From contig JAYMTA010000197.1 of NCBI GenBank assembly GCA_036897625.1, positions 1 to 35,339 on the forward strand: 35,339 nucleotides of DNA, given 5' to 3'. A program made the position numbers and the translations under genes. The DNA is from Pelargonium cotyledonis (Eukaryota; Streptophyta; Magnoliopsida; Geraniales; Geraniaceae). The notes beneath the pieces are model-generated. The model was given only the letters and a program-made list of their open reading frames with translations, did not search any database and had not been told where the DNA came from. Positions 11,440 to 23,680 of the stretch are shown here, piece after piece; the stretch's first letter is position 1; every line of letters starts with the position of its first letter.

Positions 11440-12500
11440 AAAGAATCTATTAATATATCGTTTTTTTTTCTTCTGTTGCTTCATCTCAGAGGCTTGGGTT
11501 TGAAAATATTATTCTTAGCTGAAAAAAACCTAATTCAGTTATCTGGCATACTTGAGATGAGCTTTCAATTTCCTAGCTAGAAGCTGGTAATCGTTGAGAG
11601 CACAAAACTTCAATCTTTATCTATTTTTTTTTTACACTCTTTAGTAGCTGAATTAGTTGTCCTTCTGATTGATATTATGCTAATTTTCATTGACCTGAAG
11701 TAGTTAAGGGCACTGCAATTTATGGCCATTTTAGGGTAGGCTTTTCTGTAATATGGTGATGCTGTGTTATGGGTTTAAATGTGCCTACTTTTGAGCTATC
11801 TTGCTATTTCCTTAAACAATTTGGTTAAATCAATCACCGAATGGATCTTTCACTGGCATTAACTAGTAACTTCATTGTATCTTTAGTCTTGGAATCTTGG
11901 TATGCAAAATGGATTGATCATTGTCCGTTAGCAAACATCATATGTATAATATTTCATTTATGAATATCATATCTAAACTCTAATTACCTATTTATGCACT
12001 GAAATGTGTGTATTGTGGAACACTAACCAATTCTTTCTTAATATTTTGTGTGGTGGATTGCATGAAAAGGGGTGTTGTCATTTTTGAAGCTTTCACCTTT
12101 CTGATTCAATGGTTATCTGTTCAGTTTTTGAACATCTTCTGTTTGTTTACCTCTAGCAACATATATATGTATTTCTCAAGTTTCAATGTATTGCCTGCAG
12201 CATTGATTATTGTGAAGCAAGGCCTTTCACTCCCTTTAATTTCTCGTACCCAGTTGAACTAAGTTTCATGACTGGAAGTGTACTTTCTTGTTTTTTGATT
12301 TGTGTTTGTTGATATGGTTTTATAATGTAACAATCAAGATTATTTAGTGAGTGGATGTCTTGTGCTTCATGAACATTCATATATTTCTCATTGATATGGT
12401 ACTTGATTTTCTTGTTCATTGATAAGGATTCATCTCACACTGTACTTTCTGCAGTGTGCTTGGTGGCCTCCTTTCAGCAAAGTCGATTCTCAATTTAAAT

Positions 12501-15500
12501 ATGGAAAGTGAGGATTTTATTGACATCCCTGCACACAGCAATTCCAGCTGTGAAAATGAGAGGAATGATCTTCATAATTCTAAAGCTGGACCCTCTGAAG
12601 CTGATTCTTTCCCTAGTAATTCTGATTGTAGTGAAGACAAAGTAATTGATGACAATCTGGAGCACAAGGAGGCTAATGTTGGACATGGAGATAATGATTG
12701 CATAATGGAAACAGAACATGACAAGGATTTAGTCGACAATCTATCTATAGCACAAGTGAGTGTTGAAATGACTGAAACTGTGTCAGCTGTGGAGAAATTG
12801 AATGGCTTCAGCTCTAGAATACATGTTGAGAATGGTAGCCTTACCACCCTTGATAAAACATCCCATGGGGACCATAAGAAGGCTGGCAGTTGTATCCTAC
12901 TTTTACATTTGTTATACTATGTTCTTCAACACATACTCAATTAGCTTTTCTGGAAACTAACACCAGACAGGGTCTGCTTCCACAGTTATAACTTGCAATA
13001 TTGTATAAGAAAAAGTGTCTTCATGGATATTTCTTATATTAATGGTTTGATGAGTAATTTCATGATTTCCATAATTCAACATGCCAGCTATATTAGGAGT
13101 TAAGCGAGCCAGGATGACTTCCGATGAACAGGAACCTTCAGTGCATGTCATGTATCATTCCCTAACAAGGTTGGAATGGGAGTGTTATCGTTTTTCAGTA
13201 ATATAGATTGTTTGATTGTGGAATTTATATTCTGATTATTATTTGGATTTCCCATTGATTGGACTCTATTGATTGTTGTATTTTCTACAGAGCTAGTAAA
13301 CTAAAGCTTACAGAGCTATTACAGCAATGGTCAGAGTGGCATGCACAGCATGATTCTTCATCCCATGTATTATTCTCACTGAAAAAATGTAGCTTTTAAT
13401 TTCTTTTACTCTTGGCATCCACTCACGCTCCACATCCATGTGTCTCTATATATACACATCAATAATTTGATAAAAACACATATTTACCTTTTGTAACAAC
13501 CCTTAAGTAAAGGAGTCATCTGTCTCCTGACAGTTCTGTCTGCATTCTAATTGTTCCCTTCTCAACAATTTTTGAGGATGTTGATCCTTAAAAGTCCGCA
13601 TTCTTGTGAGTTCTCTATTTGCATGAATTTAAAGTTTATTTTTATTGAGTTACTACTCAATTTTCTAGGCTTGATTTTATTTTCTTAAAAGCCCGGTACT
13701 GTGTTTGCATTTTTTTTTTTGGTGAGACCAAAGTGAGGGCTAAAGGCCAAGATTTAGGGGAAGGACTAGGGAGTTCCATTTTTTCGTGAAGAATAAATCA
13801 TTAGTTGGAACATGAAGGCTTTGGTAGATTGTAGGCCGGCTATTGGTTCTTGTAGAGTACCATCAAGTTAGAGGTTTTGATTTTGCACGAAATTATTTTA
13901 TATTATAAGTAGGGTGGAATTAGGTCAGTCGGGTAGGGTTTAGTAATTAGTATCCTTGTTATCCTAGCCTGCTTGCAAATTGCACAGGTAGGGTAGAGTT
14001 TTTCTCATGAGCATATCATACACAAGATGGGTTTCAAATTGTAAGGTAAATCATGTGGTGCATTGCATCTATCACTGTAGTATATATTGGGTTCATTAGA
14101 AGTTGGAGAACTAGCCAGATGATCTACTTTCTTCATTCTTGAGAAAATTGACAAGCTTTATAAGAATGCAACATAACAAACACAATGTACGCACCTGTAG
14201 TTGCACAAATATATGTTATATTGCATGGTAGGAACTCATAGAGGGTGTAGAGATATTATCATCTTACTTATTATTTTTGAAGGTATTAAACGTTCATTGA
14301 TTTTTGCTGTGACTGACAACATCAAGATGGAACCCTACACAGCTGAATACGCAGGATTTTTCTGTTCAGTCTTGTAAATTAATCAAGTGAAAGAGATGAT
14401 CATTCTTGGTGGCGGTGGTGTAAGAGACCACTTTTGGTGCGGTATGGTGCCAAAAGCCCTAGGCTAGGGTTAAGAGGCAAAGTCTCTCTCCTGAACACTA
14501 TTTCTTTGTTCAAGGTTGTATATATATGTCTTGAAAAGGTTCTTTAAGCCGTCGCAAGATAGGATTTCGGCACCTATCTGTATCAAAAAAAAAAAAAGTG
14601 AGAGATGAGCGAAGAATGCATTCTAATATACTGTTTGCATCCTTTGTCTCTCTAATTGTGTGTTTTCATTGGGCAGAGTATTCTTCAAATTCTAATTTAC
14701 TAAATCATTTTGAGAAATTCATTTCTGATTGTTCCTCTCCAGTTGCTATCATGCAATCTCATAGTAGCAATTAAGTTTGCCCTCATTCAATAAGTAGAAG
14801 TTCTAGATCTGATTCTGACAAGATGATCTGTGGGATTTTAGGAGTTTTCAACTGAAGCAATCATATCATGTTTTTCTTGCGTTTTATTGGTTGACTTGAC
14901 TATGGTACTATGTCTTATAGAGTTCACTTTTCTGAACTTATTATGTAGATGCGTATGATGCACACTGTACAGTTGTGCATTTGAATACATGTGTAACTAC
15001 TTTTGGCAGTAGTGGCTTTTCTGAACTGTGATGAAATGTAGTCAAACCTGTTTCTTTTGTTAACTGTTCAGGATCCTAATGAAGGGTTAGAATCTGGTGA
15101 AGAGACGTACTTTCCGGCTCTTGGTGGGAAGTCATCTGCAGTTGTAAGTTCTCTCTCTGGCATGTCTACTACTGCCAATGTTCGATTTATGAGCAGTTTA
15201 TTTGAACATATATATGTTCAACGAGTTTTCTTCTTTAAGTTGCGTTATAAAGTTTACCCTTTCCTAATTTCTTTGGACCAAGTTATCTGGAATTATATTT
15301 TTCAACCATTGATTGGTTTTCTAAGAAAATTGATGGAAATATTTTGGGCACGAGATGACAAAGATAATCTGCATATGTAGATTTCTTTACTGCTAAAGTG
15401 TCTAGGCTTCCAAATAAAAATACAACATCACTCTAGAAAGTATGGATGACTTGGTTGCAATCTATATAGTCAAACCCTGCAGAATATATATGAAAAGGTT

Positions 15501-16518
15501 TTAAAAATAGTATGAAATGTGTGACATTGACACTTCTACAAGTCTTCGTATCCCTATATTGATATAAATGAACTTTATAATGCATTCCACTCGCAAATCA
15601 AGGTTATGTATGCTTATACGTCTGTATGCTTGAAGCAGAATGGTGGCTGCTCAAGACCTGTCAATGTTGATCATGTTTTATGATATACAATTGTGGTAAC
15701 ATATAATTTCTACCGTTAGAATTATGTACAAGCATTCTGAATGTATATCTTGGTACTATATTTTTGTTCCAAAATTTATTTGAATATGTTAATTAAATAC
15801 AATAATATTATATTCAGTATCTATTCATGGGTTTGCTCATCTAATATGCTGATAGATATTTTTTGCATAATACATCGAGCTTTTTATGTTCTGTTTGGCA
15901 GTTGTTTGAAGCTTGATATTCAACTATGTTTATTCAAATTTTAAATAGAATAGTTAGATATTTTAATCTTCTCGTGCGACTCATATCCAATTTCTGAGGT
16001 GGTACTACCGTACTGCTCGTAGCAGACGAACATTTATATGACTTCACTGTGTTTCTTTAGCAAATTTTGGTGTGTAAAACTGGAATCTAGAGGTCAATGC
16101 TCTGTAATATAAAAATTTCACTATCCCATTTATCATTCAATTTTAACCCAAGTTCTGCTTGCAGACATTATATAATGCATTCACATTCAACTTTGAGAAT
16201 CGGTGGATTGACTAATAATGAACTTTTATTTGACACAAAATTGATGTTTCATCTTTGTATGTAATTGTGTTTTATAAAGCTTTGGTGCTTACATTCTTTC
16301 ACTGTTTCACATTGATATTTTCCATCACAAACAATGAAGAATTTTTTTGAGTTCTTATTATCTTTTGCCTATTTGAATGTGTAGTCTTTCTGGATAGACA
16401 ACCAGACCTCGAAGCAGAGCAAGGGGTTTGTTTCTTTGGATAGTAAATCGGTTCCTCTTTATGATCGTGGATATGCTCTAGGTTTGACTTCAGCAGATGA
16501 TCTTAGTAATTTGGAAGG
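12501..16518 (+). pseudogene. ZCCHC8-like (zinc knuckle/PSP) gene, 5' part only; 3' exons not found
   Basis: Five coding exons are visible: 12501-12888 (exon begins at 12454), 13088-13169, 13291-13366, 15072-15143 and 16385-16518. They join in frame to 250 codons plus two bases. The N-terminal 130 residues are acidic and Ser-rich. The conserved core follows, with GVKRARMTSDEQEPSVHVMY, then SLTRASKLKLTELLQQWSEW, then EGLESGEETYFPAL and PLYDRGYALGLTSADD. From memory this matches the plant proline-rich spliceosome-associated (PSP)/CCHC family (Arabidopsis At5g38600 and At1g67210, ZCCHC8A/B), partners of the HEN2 helicase in the nuclear exosome-targeting complex. Family members then carry a CCHC knuckle and a PSP domain; neither was found in the 5 kb before the next gene. 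The last donor (gg|gtacat) is open-ended. Reading through it adds about 12 residues before a stop. The gene may be a pseudogene, may use a distant exon, or may yield a short protein. The donor of the first coding exon (gttgta) is weak. Confidence 0.8.
14400..14597 (+). mobile_element. tRNA-derived SINE, copy 2 (5'-truncated)
   Basis: This copy lies in the 1.7-kb intron between exons 13291-13366 and 15072-15143 of the ZCCHC8-like gene, in sense orientation. It starts near the GTGGCGGTGGTGTAAGAGACC block, continues through GCCAAAAGCCCTAGGCTAGG, and ends CACCTATCTGTATC plus an A-run at 14585-14597. An 8-bp target-site duplication, agagatga, is at 14392-14399 and 14601-14608. It lacks the 5' A- and B-box region. 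Confidence 0.87.
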
Positions 16519-18565
16519 GTACATATTTCATCTTTTCCTCACATTTTGTAGCTGAGCTGTTTCTAATTGGCCTCCTGGATTATTTGTCATTTTATAATTA
16601 GCAGTTTGATTAATAATTGTTACTAGGATATGAATCTTTCTTGCAATTTCACTCATTTGTGCTTTATCAAATCTGCTTTTTCTTCCTCCATCACATTTAA
16701 CATCTTATCAACAACTTTTTCGTTGTGACATAATATTGCTTTATTAATGGGGTATTTAATACCTAGACCAGTTGTAACACATTTTGGACTGTATTCGTAG
16801 GAGAGTACTGTTAACATTGTAAGTCATGATGCCTGCTTGAACCATTGCTGGTTCTTGTTATTAGAAAATATGTTTTTTTTTTTTTTTTTTTTTTTTATTT
16901 CTTTTTAAAATTTGGTCTCTAAGATATTTTGGGCTTTGTAAAAATGGTACCACCAAGCACCAACTAGTAGTTACTTTGTATATTAGCCTTTAGCTTAGTA
17001 GTACTCATCACCAAGCAATCAAGTATGTTTTCAATTCATTTGTCTCTTTTTAGAGTCTTTGTTACATTATTTTCCATTGATTTGTTGGAAATATGTGGAT
17101 AATGATTTTGAGAAAACATGAAGAGTAACAGTGTGAAAGTGAGAGCACACATAATTTGAATAATTCATTTAACATATACAAAATATTTCGATAGAGATCA
17201 CTCAACTGTATACAAACACAATACATCTTAGTCATTCAAGATAAGACTATAACAATTCAAGACTGAAACATAGGGAAAGAGATTGGTTAGAAAAATCTTG
17301 TCTGTAGTGATCTTCTGTTTTAAGACTAAGCTTGAGAATTACTAGTGGTTGCAACTCTTGAGTTGCAATTGTGAGGACCTCTAGAATGAGTTATTCATAC
17401 ATTTGTGAGTTTCAACTTCGCTTGTGGCGTTCTCTTTATTTCAAGTTTTTTTTTTCTTTTTTACGGTTTCGCCTAATAAAAAACTAGCTCAAATGAAGAG
17501 TTTATGTGAAAAATTGTGTGTTTTGGTATGCAAAGAATGATTTAGTAAGAACTTTGCTCCTCCTACAAGGCTTCACCAATACCAAGATCAACTCAAAGTT
17601 TAGAGACAAGAATATCCAAAGATCTTCAATTGGCGCTACAAAGTCGAACACTTTTAGCTCGATGCTACAAACATGGAATAAGCTCGAAAGAGTCATGACC
17701 ATAAAAAGATTCTTCTTGAATTTCAAACTACTTTACTTGATGTTCAATTGATAAGTAAAAGTCTCATATTAATATTATGACAGATATCTAAATAAAGTAC
17801 TCTATGAAGATGACTTTGAACTCCGGACATGGATGTTAATAGTATTTCTCCATGAATTATCAAGAAATATGATGTCATCAATTATATTATCATGACATCA
17901 TCATCAATAATTAAAAATTCTTAGTTTATAACTATATTTTTGTGACTATAAATATCTCTCTTTGGGAAGAAGTGGACAACATTCAAACATTTCTCATTTA
18001 ACCTCTTCTTTACATATATTTTATAATACTTTAAACTATCGATATAAATTCATATGTTTGTTCTGAGTTTGAGTGCGTGCATACCATCCGATTTAATTGA
18101 TTGTGTAAATCAACAAACTCATCACTCATAATAATATTCAACGAACTCATTGACTTACCCTCAAGTAGCTTTTGAACTTGAATTTTTGTTTCTCAAATGA
18201 AAGTAGGTCATATGAATGTAGGATATAGGAAAGAGATAATGGATAGAAAGAAGGAACATGAAATGGCCTACAAGAGGCACGACTAAACCCAACAGTTGAG
18301 GGTGGGGAAATAAGCATGCCATTGCCAGCCAATAAAGCTTTGAATAATGTTGCAAATAATGTAACAACTAAATATAGATAGTGACCATAGTAGGAAAAAG
18401 AGATTCAAAAGACTCATGACACGAGAACATGACACTCAACAATTTTAACACGCACTCGTTTCAATAAATTTGTACGGTAGTGCCTGTCTACATCTACCTC
18501 CTTTGTGTCTAAATTGAGCCAAAAAGTTGTTGGTTGATGACTTAGTCATCAATGAGTTAGCGATA

Positions 18566-18735
18566 CCTAAGAGACTATTTCTCTTAACTCTAGTCTAGAG
18601 TTTTTGACACCTTACCACCTTACCGCACCAAAGTGGTTACACCACCACCACCAAGAATATGTTGAGTGAGAATTGATCATGAAACCTCTTTCCACTCACA
18701 CAGTCGGATTAACCAACTGCGCCACCTTTAGTGGT
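18566..18735 (-). mobile_element. tRNA-derived SINE, copy 3 (with 5' A box)
   Basis: The minus strand starts ACCACTAAAGGTGGCGCAGT, carrying an A-box-like TGGCGCAGTTGG, followed by TTAATCCGACTGTGTGAGTG. A B-box-like region (gtttcatgatcaat) and the GGTGGTGGTGGTGTAACCAC body block come next. A perfect 9-bp target-site duplication, ttagcgata, lies at 18557... and 18736-18744 (left copy 18557-18565). It shares the body with copies 1 and 2 but is more diverged and lacks the 3' part and the poly(A) tail, so it is probably older or 3'-truncated. Confidence 0.83.
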
Positions 18736-18761
18736 TTAGCGATATCTCACTAAAATTATAG

Positions 18762-18860
18762 ATACAGGATATTACTCTGCTATCACAAATTTATTAAAAT
18801 ATATATAAATGAAATTTTAATGTGATGTTATGATTTCGTCAATTTGACTTACCATAATCT
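18762..18860 (-). repeat. Unclassified dispersed repeat, copy C
   Basis: The minus strand reads GATTATGGTAAGTC, then AAATCATAACATCACATTAA, then AAATTTGTGATAGCAGAGTA. The order GATTAYGACATCWCATTAAAA followed by an AAATTyG block and a CAGAG block matches copy A and copy at 21750-21845. It sits only 27 bp beyond the SINE at 18566-18735. Confidence 0.5.
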
Positions 18861-19685
18861 AAAAGTAATCATGACTTGCATTTCTCATTCCCATGTACAT
18901 ATAAATCAAGGAGTTTTAGTTAAAAAAAGTTGTTAGGTGAAAGTCAGTCGAGAAAATAAAATTAATAGACTCTTTGATCCCACCAATTTATCGAGACAAA
19001 TATAAATGTTATGTTGTGAAGGTATTTTTGATTTTGTTTGTTGCACTAAGAACAAAAGTATTTGATGATGAGTGATGTATTTGTGGGTGTAGGTGTGGCC
19101 ATGGCCTTATATTTTGTCCTCATAGTGCTTGTCGATGACCGGTCATGGCTGCAATTTGGTCCGTTCTCTCTCCAACTTGTCCATATTTATTATTGCTCCA
19201 TCTTTTTCAATTTATTTATCTTTGTTTTATTTATTTAGATGGCTATCAACAATTTTGTTATTTTAATAAATGCATTGAGACTATGTGTAGTAATTACTCT
19301 TTTTAATTACTAGCTAGTGATAATGATGTATTGGTCTTTTCTTCCAATATGTGTTGCTCTCAATAATGATAACAAATTGTGGGACTTGCAATTTCAATGA
19401 TCATTTAAGATCCAATATGTAGGTGTTTCATGACTACGAGCTACCATTTTTGTACCAATTGCTCTATCCTTTCACATTTGTTACAAAAACTTAATTCAAA
19501 CCCGTCCAAAAAATGCAAATTTGCACGATTCGAGTTCGAGTTGAAACTTTTCAGGTTCAATTTCAAAAACATAATTTGAATTCAACTTAAAAATGTGCAA
19601 ATTTTGCATTTTTACGAGCCAAATTTGTGTTTATGCGAGTTTGACAACCCGACTCGAAAATTGACCAAATTGTTAGATCTATAAA

Positions 19686-20158
19686 AGGGAAATTACAACC
19701 TGCCCGGCAGCCCACATGTATTTGTCACATTTGACACCTAACTTTCTACAAGTTTTAAGTTTGACACTCAGGCCTCTGTTCCTCATTACTTGGCAAAATA
19801 TTGTTTCATCAGTTAAATCTAACTTAAGTACACAATCTCTTCTCACATGCATGTCACATGCTTTATTATTTTTTTAATATACCAAATTTATGGGGAGATA
19901 GGGTTATACAGTGAAGGAATGAGAGATAAAAATGAAGGAGGAAGCTAAGGTTTGTTTGTTTATTTTTTTATTTTTTTTATTTATCTTAAGGGATTGTTTG
20001 GTTTCAAAGCTCAAAACTAGAAGGGTATAATGGTCATTGCAAACAAAACTAATAGTGTTATGGTGCCAAGTACTGAGGGATTGAGTGTGAAGCTTGAAAG
20101 TTTTAGGGAGCTAAATGTCAAAGACGACAAGTAAATATAAGATGACTGTAATTTCCAT
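19686..20158. mobile_element. Mutator-type MITE, 473 bp, with 9-bp target duplication
   Basis: The ends are inverted: GGGAAATTACAACC at about 19687 faces TGGAAATTACAGTC (reverse complement of about 20144-20157). Similarity continues inward for roughly 110 bp with blocks such as TTTGACAcyTAaCT, CAAGyTTyACACTCA and TACTTGGCA. A perfect 9-bp direct duplication, atctataaa, flanks the element at 19677-19685 and 20159-20167. Long inverted ends plus a 9-bp duplication are the hallmark of Mutator-like elements. There is no coding capacity, so it is non-autonomous. Confidence 0.85.
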
Positions 20159-21430
20159 ATCTATAAATTAACTATTTATGAAACGTCAATGCATTCATTT
20201 ATCGAACGTGACACGTACAAAAAAAAAGAAGAAATAAGGGCAGAGGTAATGTAGTTTTCTGGCATTGAGCTGTTCTCCAAATTGTTGGTAACAACTACAA
20301 TGAATGGCATTATATCAGTAAAGGACAAGGATTAAGTCCACCATTAACGGAGAGTAGTTGTTTTCTCAAATTATATATACTATAAATATGAATGTACGTA
20401 GCTTCTCAATGCAATAGATGATGATGATGTTATAGGTATCTGTGAAAGCTACAAACATGTGTTTGTGGAAATTCAAAAACACCTACAAAAAGAGCCAAAT
20501 TCCAAAAAACAGAATCTGTAAATGTTTTCACATTCCAAAGAATCCAAAATCACAAAATGTTGCTTGTCTGTCTTATTTCCACCCTCCATTCACTTCACTC
20601 ACTATCCCCTAAAACCCTGAAATGTTGCTTTCTTTCACGTGCACACTGCAGACATGAATACACCAAAACCCGACCCAATTTGAAACCGAACCGGTCCAAT
20701 CAATTTCGGATAGATTGTGTTGTTGTAAATATACATATAACAAGCAAAGGTCGTCTTTCGAGATTACAGTGGAAGTGTTTGCTATCCCATCGGTTGATAG
20801 ATGTGATAGCTGTCTTGTGACCCTGATAACTTCTGAAAATTCAACTAATAACGATTGTGGACCTCATGCCATTTTTCTCATCCTGGGTCCAATCTTACGT
20901 GTCATGGGGCAAGAAATATTTACGTGATGGAAATAAATTTGCAACTACAAAATTCAAGTTTTCAACTAGTTAGCTCAACTAGCCAGTGTGTGCATGGCAG
21001 GAAAAGGATCAAACCCATGTCTCTTTCTCTCCACCAACCATTTCACTGACAGTTACTTGCAATCACCAAAACATCTCTACAACTGCGTTTACCTCTATCA
21101 ATATCACACGCACAAAATAATTGCAAGAAAAACATTCTCTGAGAGCAGCGTTTTCACACCTTTCTCAATTCTCACCCACCAATAGAATCTGATTGCAACA
21201 AAAGGCGATGTTTCCACGCAAATCCATGGAATTTGCTTGCAAGAATGTGCTAATGGTAGGAGTTCACGGTTCAGAGTCAATTCTGCACGATAACCTTCGT
21301 TCCAGTGAGATCCTAGCTTCCGGGTCCATATGCTTTTACATCTTTAACAGATATGAATCTATTGTTTGTATTACCTGTGACTATAGTAGGTATGTTTATC
21401 ATTATGCTACATATAATATCTATGATGTGG

Positions 21431-21436
21431 TTTATT
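21431..21436 (-). terminator. Candidate poly(A) signal of the CBSX gene
   Basis: The minus strand has AATAAA here (plus strand tttatt), 91 nt beyond the CBSX stop codon. Plant poly(A) signals are loose, so this is only a candidate. Confidence 0.4.
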
Positions 21437-21526
21437 GCAACAAACAGAAACCAAAATTGTTCAGAAATGGCAGATGAGCTCCTTCCTCACTTAGCTGACT
21501 CGAAGTTCTTGAAGAATTGTTGGATA

Positions 21527-23636
21527 CTATGCTTTCATTTCAGCAGCACGCTTTATTTGAAGGACAGCCCTTACAACATTTCCTCGGGTGATTATACCAA
21601 CCTTAGAGTTATAGGTACAATGGCTTGTCATAATACAAAATGGGGAAGAAAAAAAAGACGAGGGAAAAGAATCTAAGCCAGCCTTTTTTTGGATCACGCT
21701 GAGCCAAACCAATAAAAAATATGACACCACGTTAAAATTTTCACTTGTACACGTCCCAACGAATTTGTGGCAGCAGAGCGACCCCGCTGAATCTTTTTTT
21801 TTTTTAATGAGATGTCATAATCTCATTGGTGGTTTAGCCTAAGCCAAATAACTTATGGCTTACAATTCTGGTACTCAAAAAACAAAATGGAAGATAAATA
21901 AAGAATTTAATAAGAATACACATCTCTTACCAGCTTCCCTTTAGAATCTACGACTGGAAGACGGCGATATTTAGTCTCGAGCAAGATCCTGAATTTGGAC
22001 AGACCATTCAAATGCTTAGAAAAAAAAATATGCAGGAAAAACAAGAAATCAGACGACAGACAGAAAAGGACAGGACAACAGAACCTAGCAGCATCCTCGA
22101 GGTTAGTGGTTTCGTCAACTACAACAGGAGCAGGTGTCATCAAATCACCTACCACTTTCCCGTTGGTTTTACAGAGCAAGTTCTGAACCTCGTTAAAAGT
22201 CTGCAATCATTGCTTGAAATTAAACAAGTTATTACTATGATTTTAGCTAAAAAGAAATTGGAAATGCCACAACCAAAGTCAATTTACCTAAACAATTTAG
22301 TTTACCTCTTTATGCCAAAAACTGATTTTCACAAAGGGCCACTCAATCATACTGTTTATCAAGTTAGACTCAATTTTAGTAAATTCCAGTCCACCTTTTA
22401 ATATGTTCAAGTTAACATAGTCTCCGGAGACTCAAAATTACCAAACCAACCATTCAAATTTCAGACGAATGTTATTTTTCTCAGTTTTCTACATCAATTC
22501 AGAAACAGCACCGACGGCATTAAATTGAACACGTATATGTCAAAAGTTTTCCTTGACATCAAGGGATTTTGGTTTGATCAACACTAATCAATATAAATCA
22601 TTGCGCGGAGGGAAAGGAAGAATGCATCAATAACAAAAAGGTATTAAAAATCATGCAGCCAATCCCAAGGCTTGGTGGATTTGGCTAAATTACTTACTAT
22701 GATATCAACTCAAGTCATATCAGCATTTGAAAGATCATATGGCTGTGACAAATGATGTCAATTCTAACAAAAATTGGACAAAGTAGAGGTAAAGTTTACC
22801 AAGTAAACACAGTGGGATGCTCTGAAAACTGATTACTTGGGGTAGGAAGGTTCCTATATGTGGACAACATGGCGACACGATACTTTTCAATCAAACAGTA
22901 ATCTTCCGAATCCACCACTGGTTTCTAGTTTCTACAGGCTTCAGTTGCAAATCTAAAAGCACCAAAGCCTTAAGTCTGACCCACCCCCACTCCCAACCTC
23001 TTTTCAGGTCCCCTATAACTATATCTACAGTGGAAGTATATTTTAGAAAGAAAAAAAAAACTAATTAAAAAAGATACAAAAGAAGTTCCAGGAATCGTAT
23101 ACTCCCCAAACACTACCTCAACTAAAAAACAGAAAACAAGTCAGTTCAGGCATGTTTGGGTAGAGTCCAGTTATAAATGTTGGTTAATTGCTATAACAGC
23201 TGGTTTAAAATGACACCTTTTGGAAAGAAAATAAACCCACACTTCTGGGATTCATAGCTGAGCACAATCTATAAACTATATGCAGGTTCTGAAGTACTTA
23301 TCACAAATTTTGTATATTGCCCCTTTTCTCCTAAACATTAAGGTCAGCGAATTTGATTATGTTTGCTCTAAGAAGTTAAAAGCGTCATAAAAAAGAGACT
23401 CCTATTAAACATGATAAAGCAAATATAAATATATTTGAGAGAGAGAGAGATGCAAAGGCTTGAACAACTATTATGTGTGTGAATTCATAGAAGATATATA
23501 GGTCTGACATACTTTCCAAGTGCTGTCAACTTCAGGAAACATGCTAGTATCACTTCTTCCAGCACCTAATTGAAATATAGAAACATTTCACATCACATAT
23601 GGGAACCAATGATCTTGTTTATGCAAAGAAAAAATA

Positions 23637-23680
<44 letters not shown>

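Larger units (their letters stand above)
16519..21526. other. Gene-free, repeat-rich region after the truncated ZCCHC8-like gene
   Basis: Five kilobases contain no coding region that I can support. I looked for a CCHC knuckle (Cys-X2-Cys-X4-His-X4-Cys) and a PSP domain in all plus frames by eye and saw none. The stretch has a 28-base T-run at about 16871-16898, a SINE (18566-18735), a dispersed-repeat copy (18762-18860), a Mutator-type MITE (19686-20158), and unclassified AT-rich DNA. The span 17100-18500 has the uneven feel of decayed repeat sequence but no diagnostic domain or terminal repeat. The 3' untranslated region of the CBSX gene lies at the right end. Confidence 0.65.

Noticed and set aside
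12495-12847. Two minus-strand open frames opposite the first coding exon of the ZCCHC8-like gene
   Set aside because: They are antisense shadows of a conserved exon.
17100-18500. Possible decayed LTR-type element
   Set aside because: No long terminal repeats, primer-binding site or protein domain could be recognised, so no element is named.
18690-18735. tRNA gene suggested by the A-box-like TGGCGCAGTTGG
   Set aside because: There is no acceptor stem or cloverleaf; the segment is the head of a SINE bounded by a 9-bp duplication.
20557-21676. Several overlapping plus-strand open frames
   Set aside because: They were examined as possible missing exons of the ZCCHC8-like gene; none contains a zinc knuckle or PSP-like sequence and none has consistent splice signals.
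22012-22401. Plus-strand open frame of 129 codons
   Set aside because: It is antisense to CBSX exon 6 and its neighbouring introns, with no independent support.
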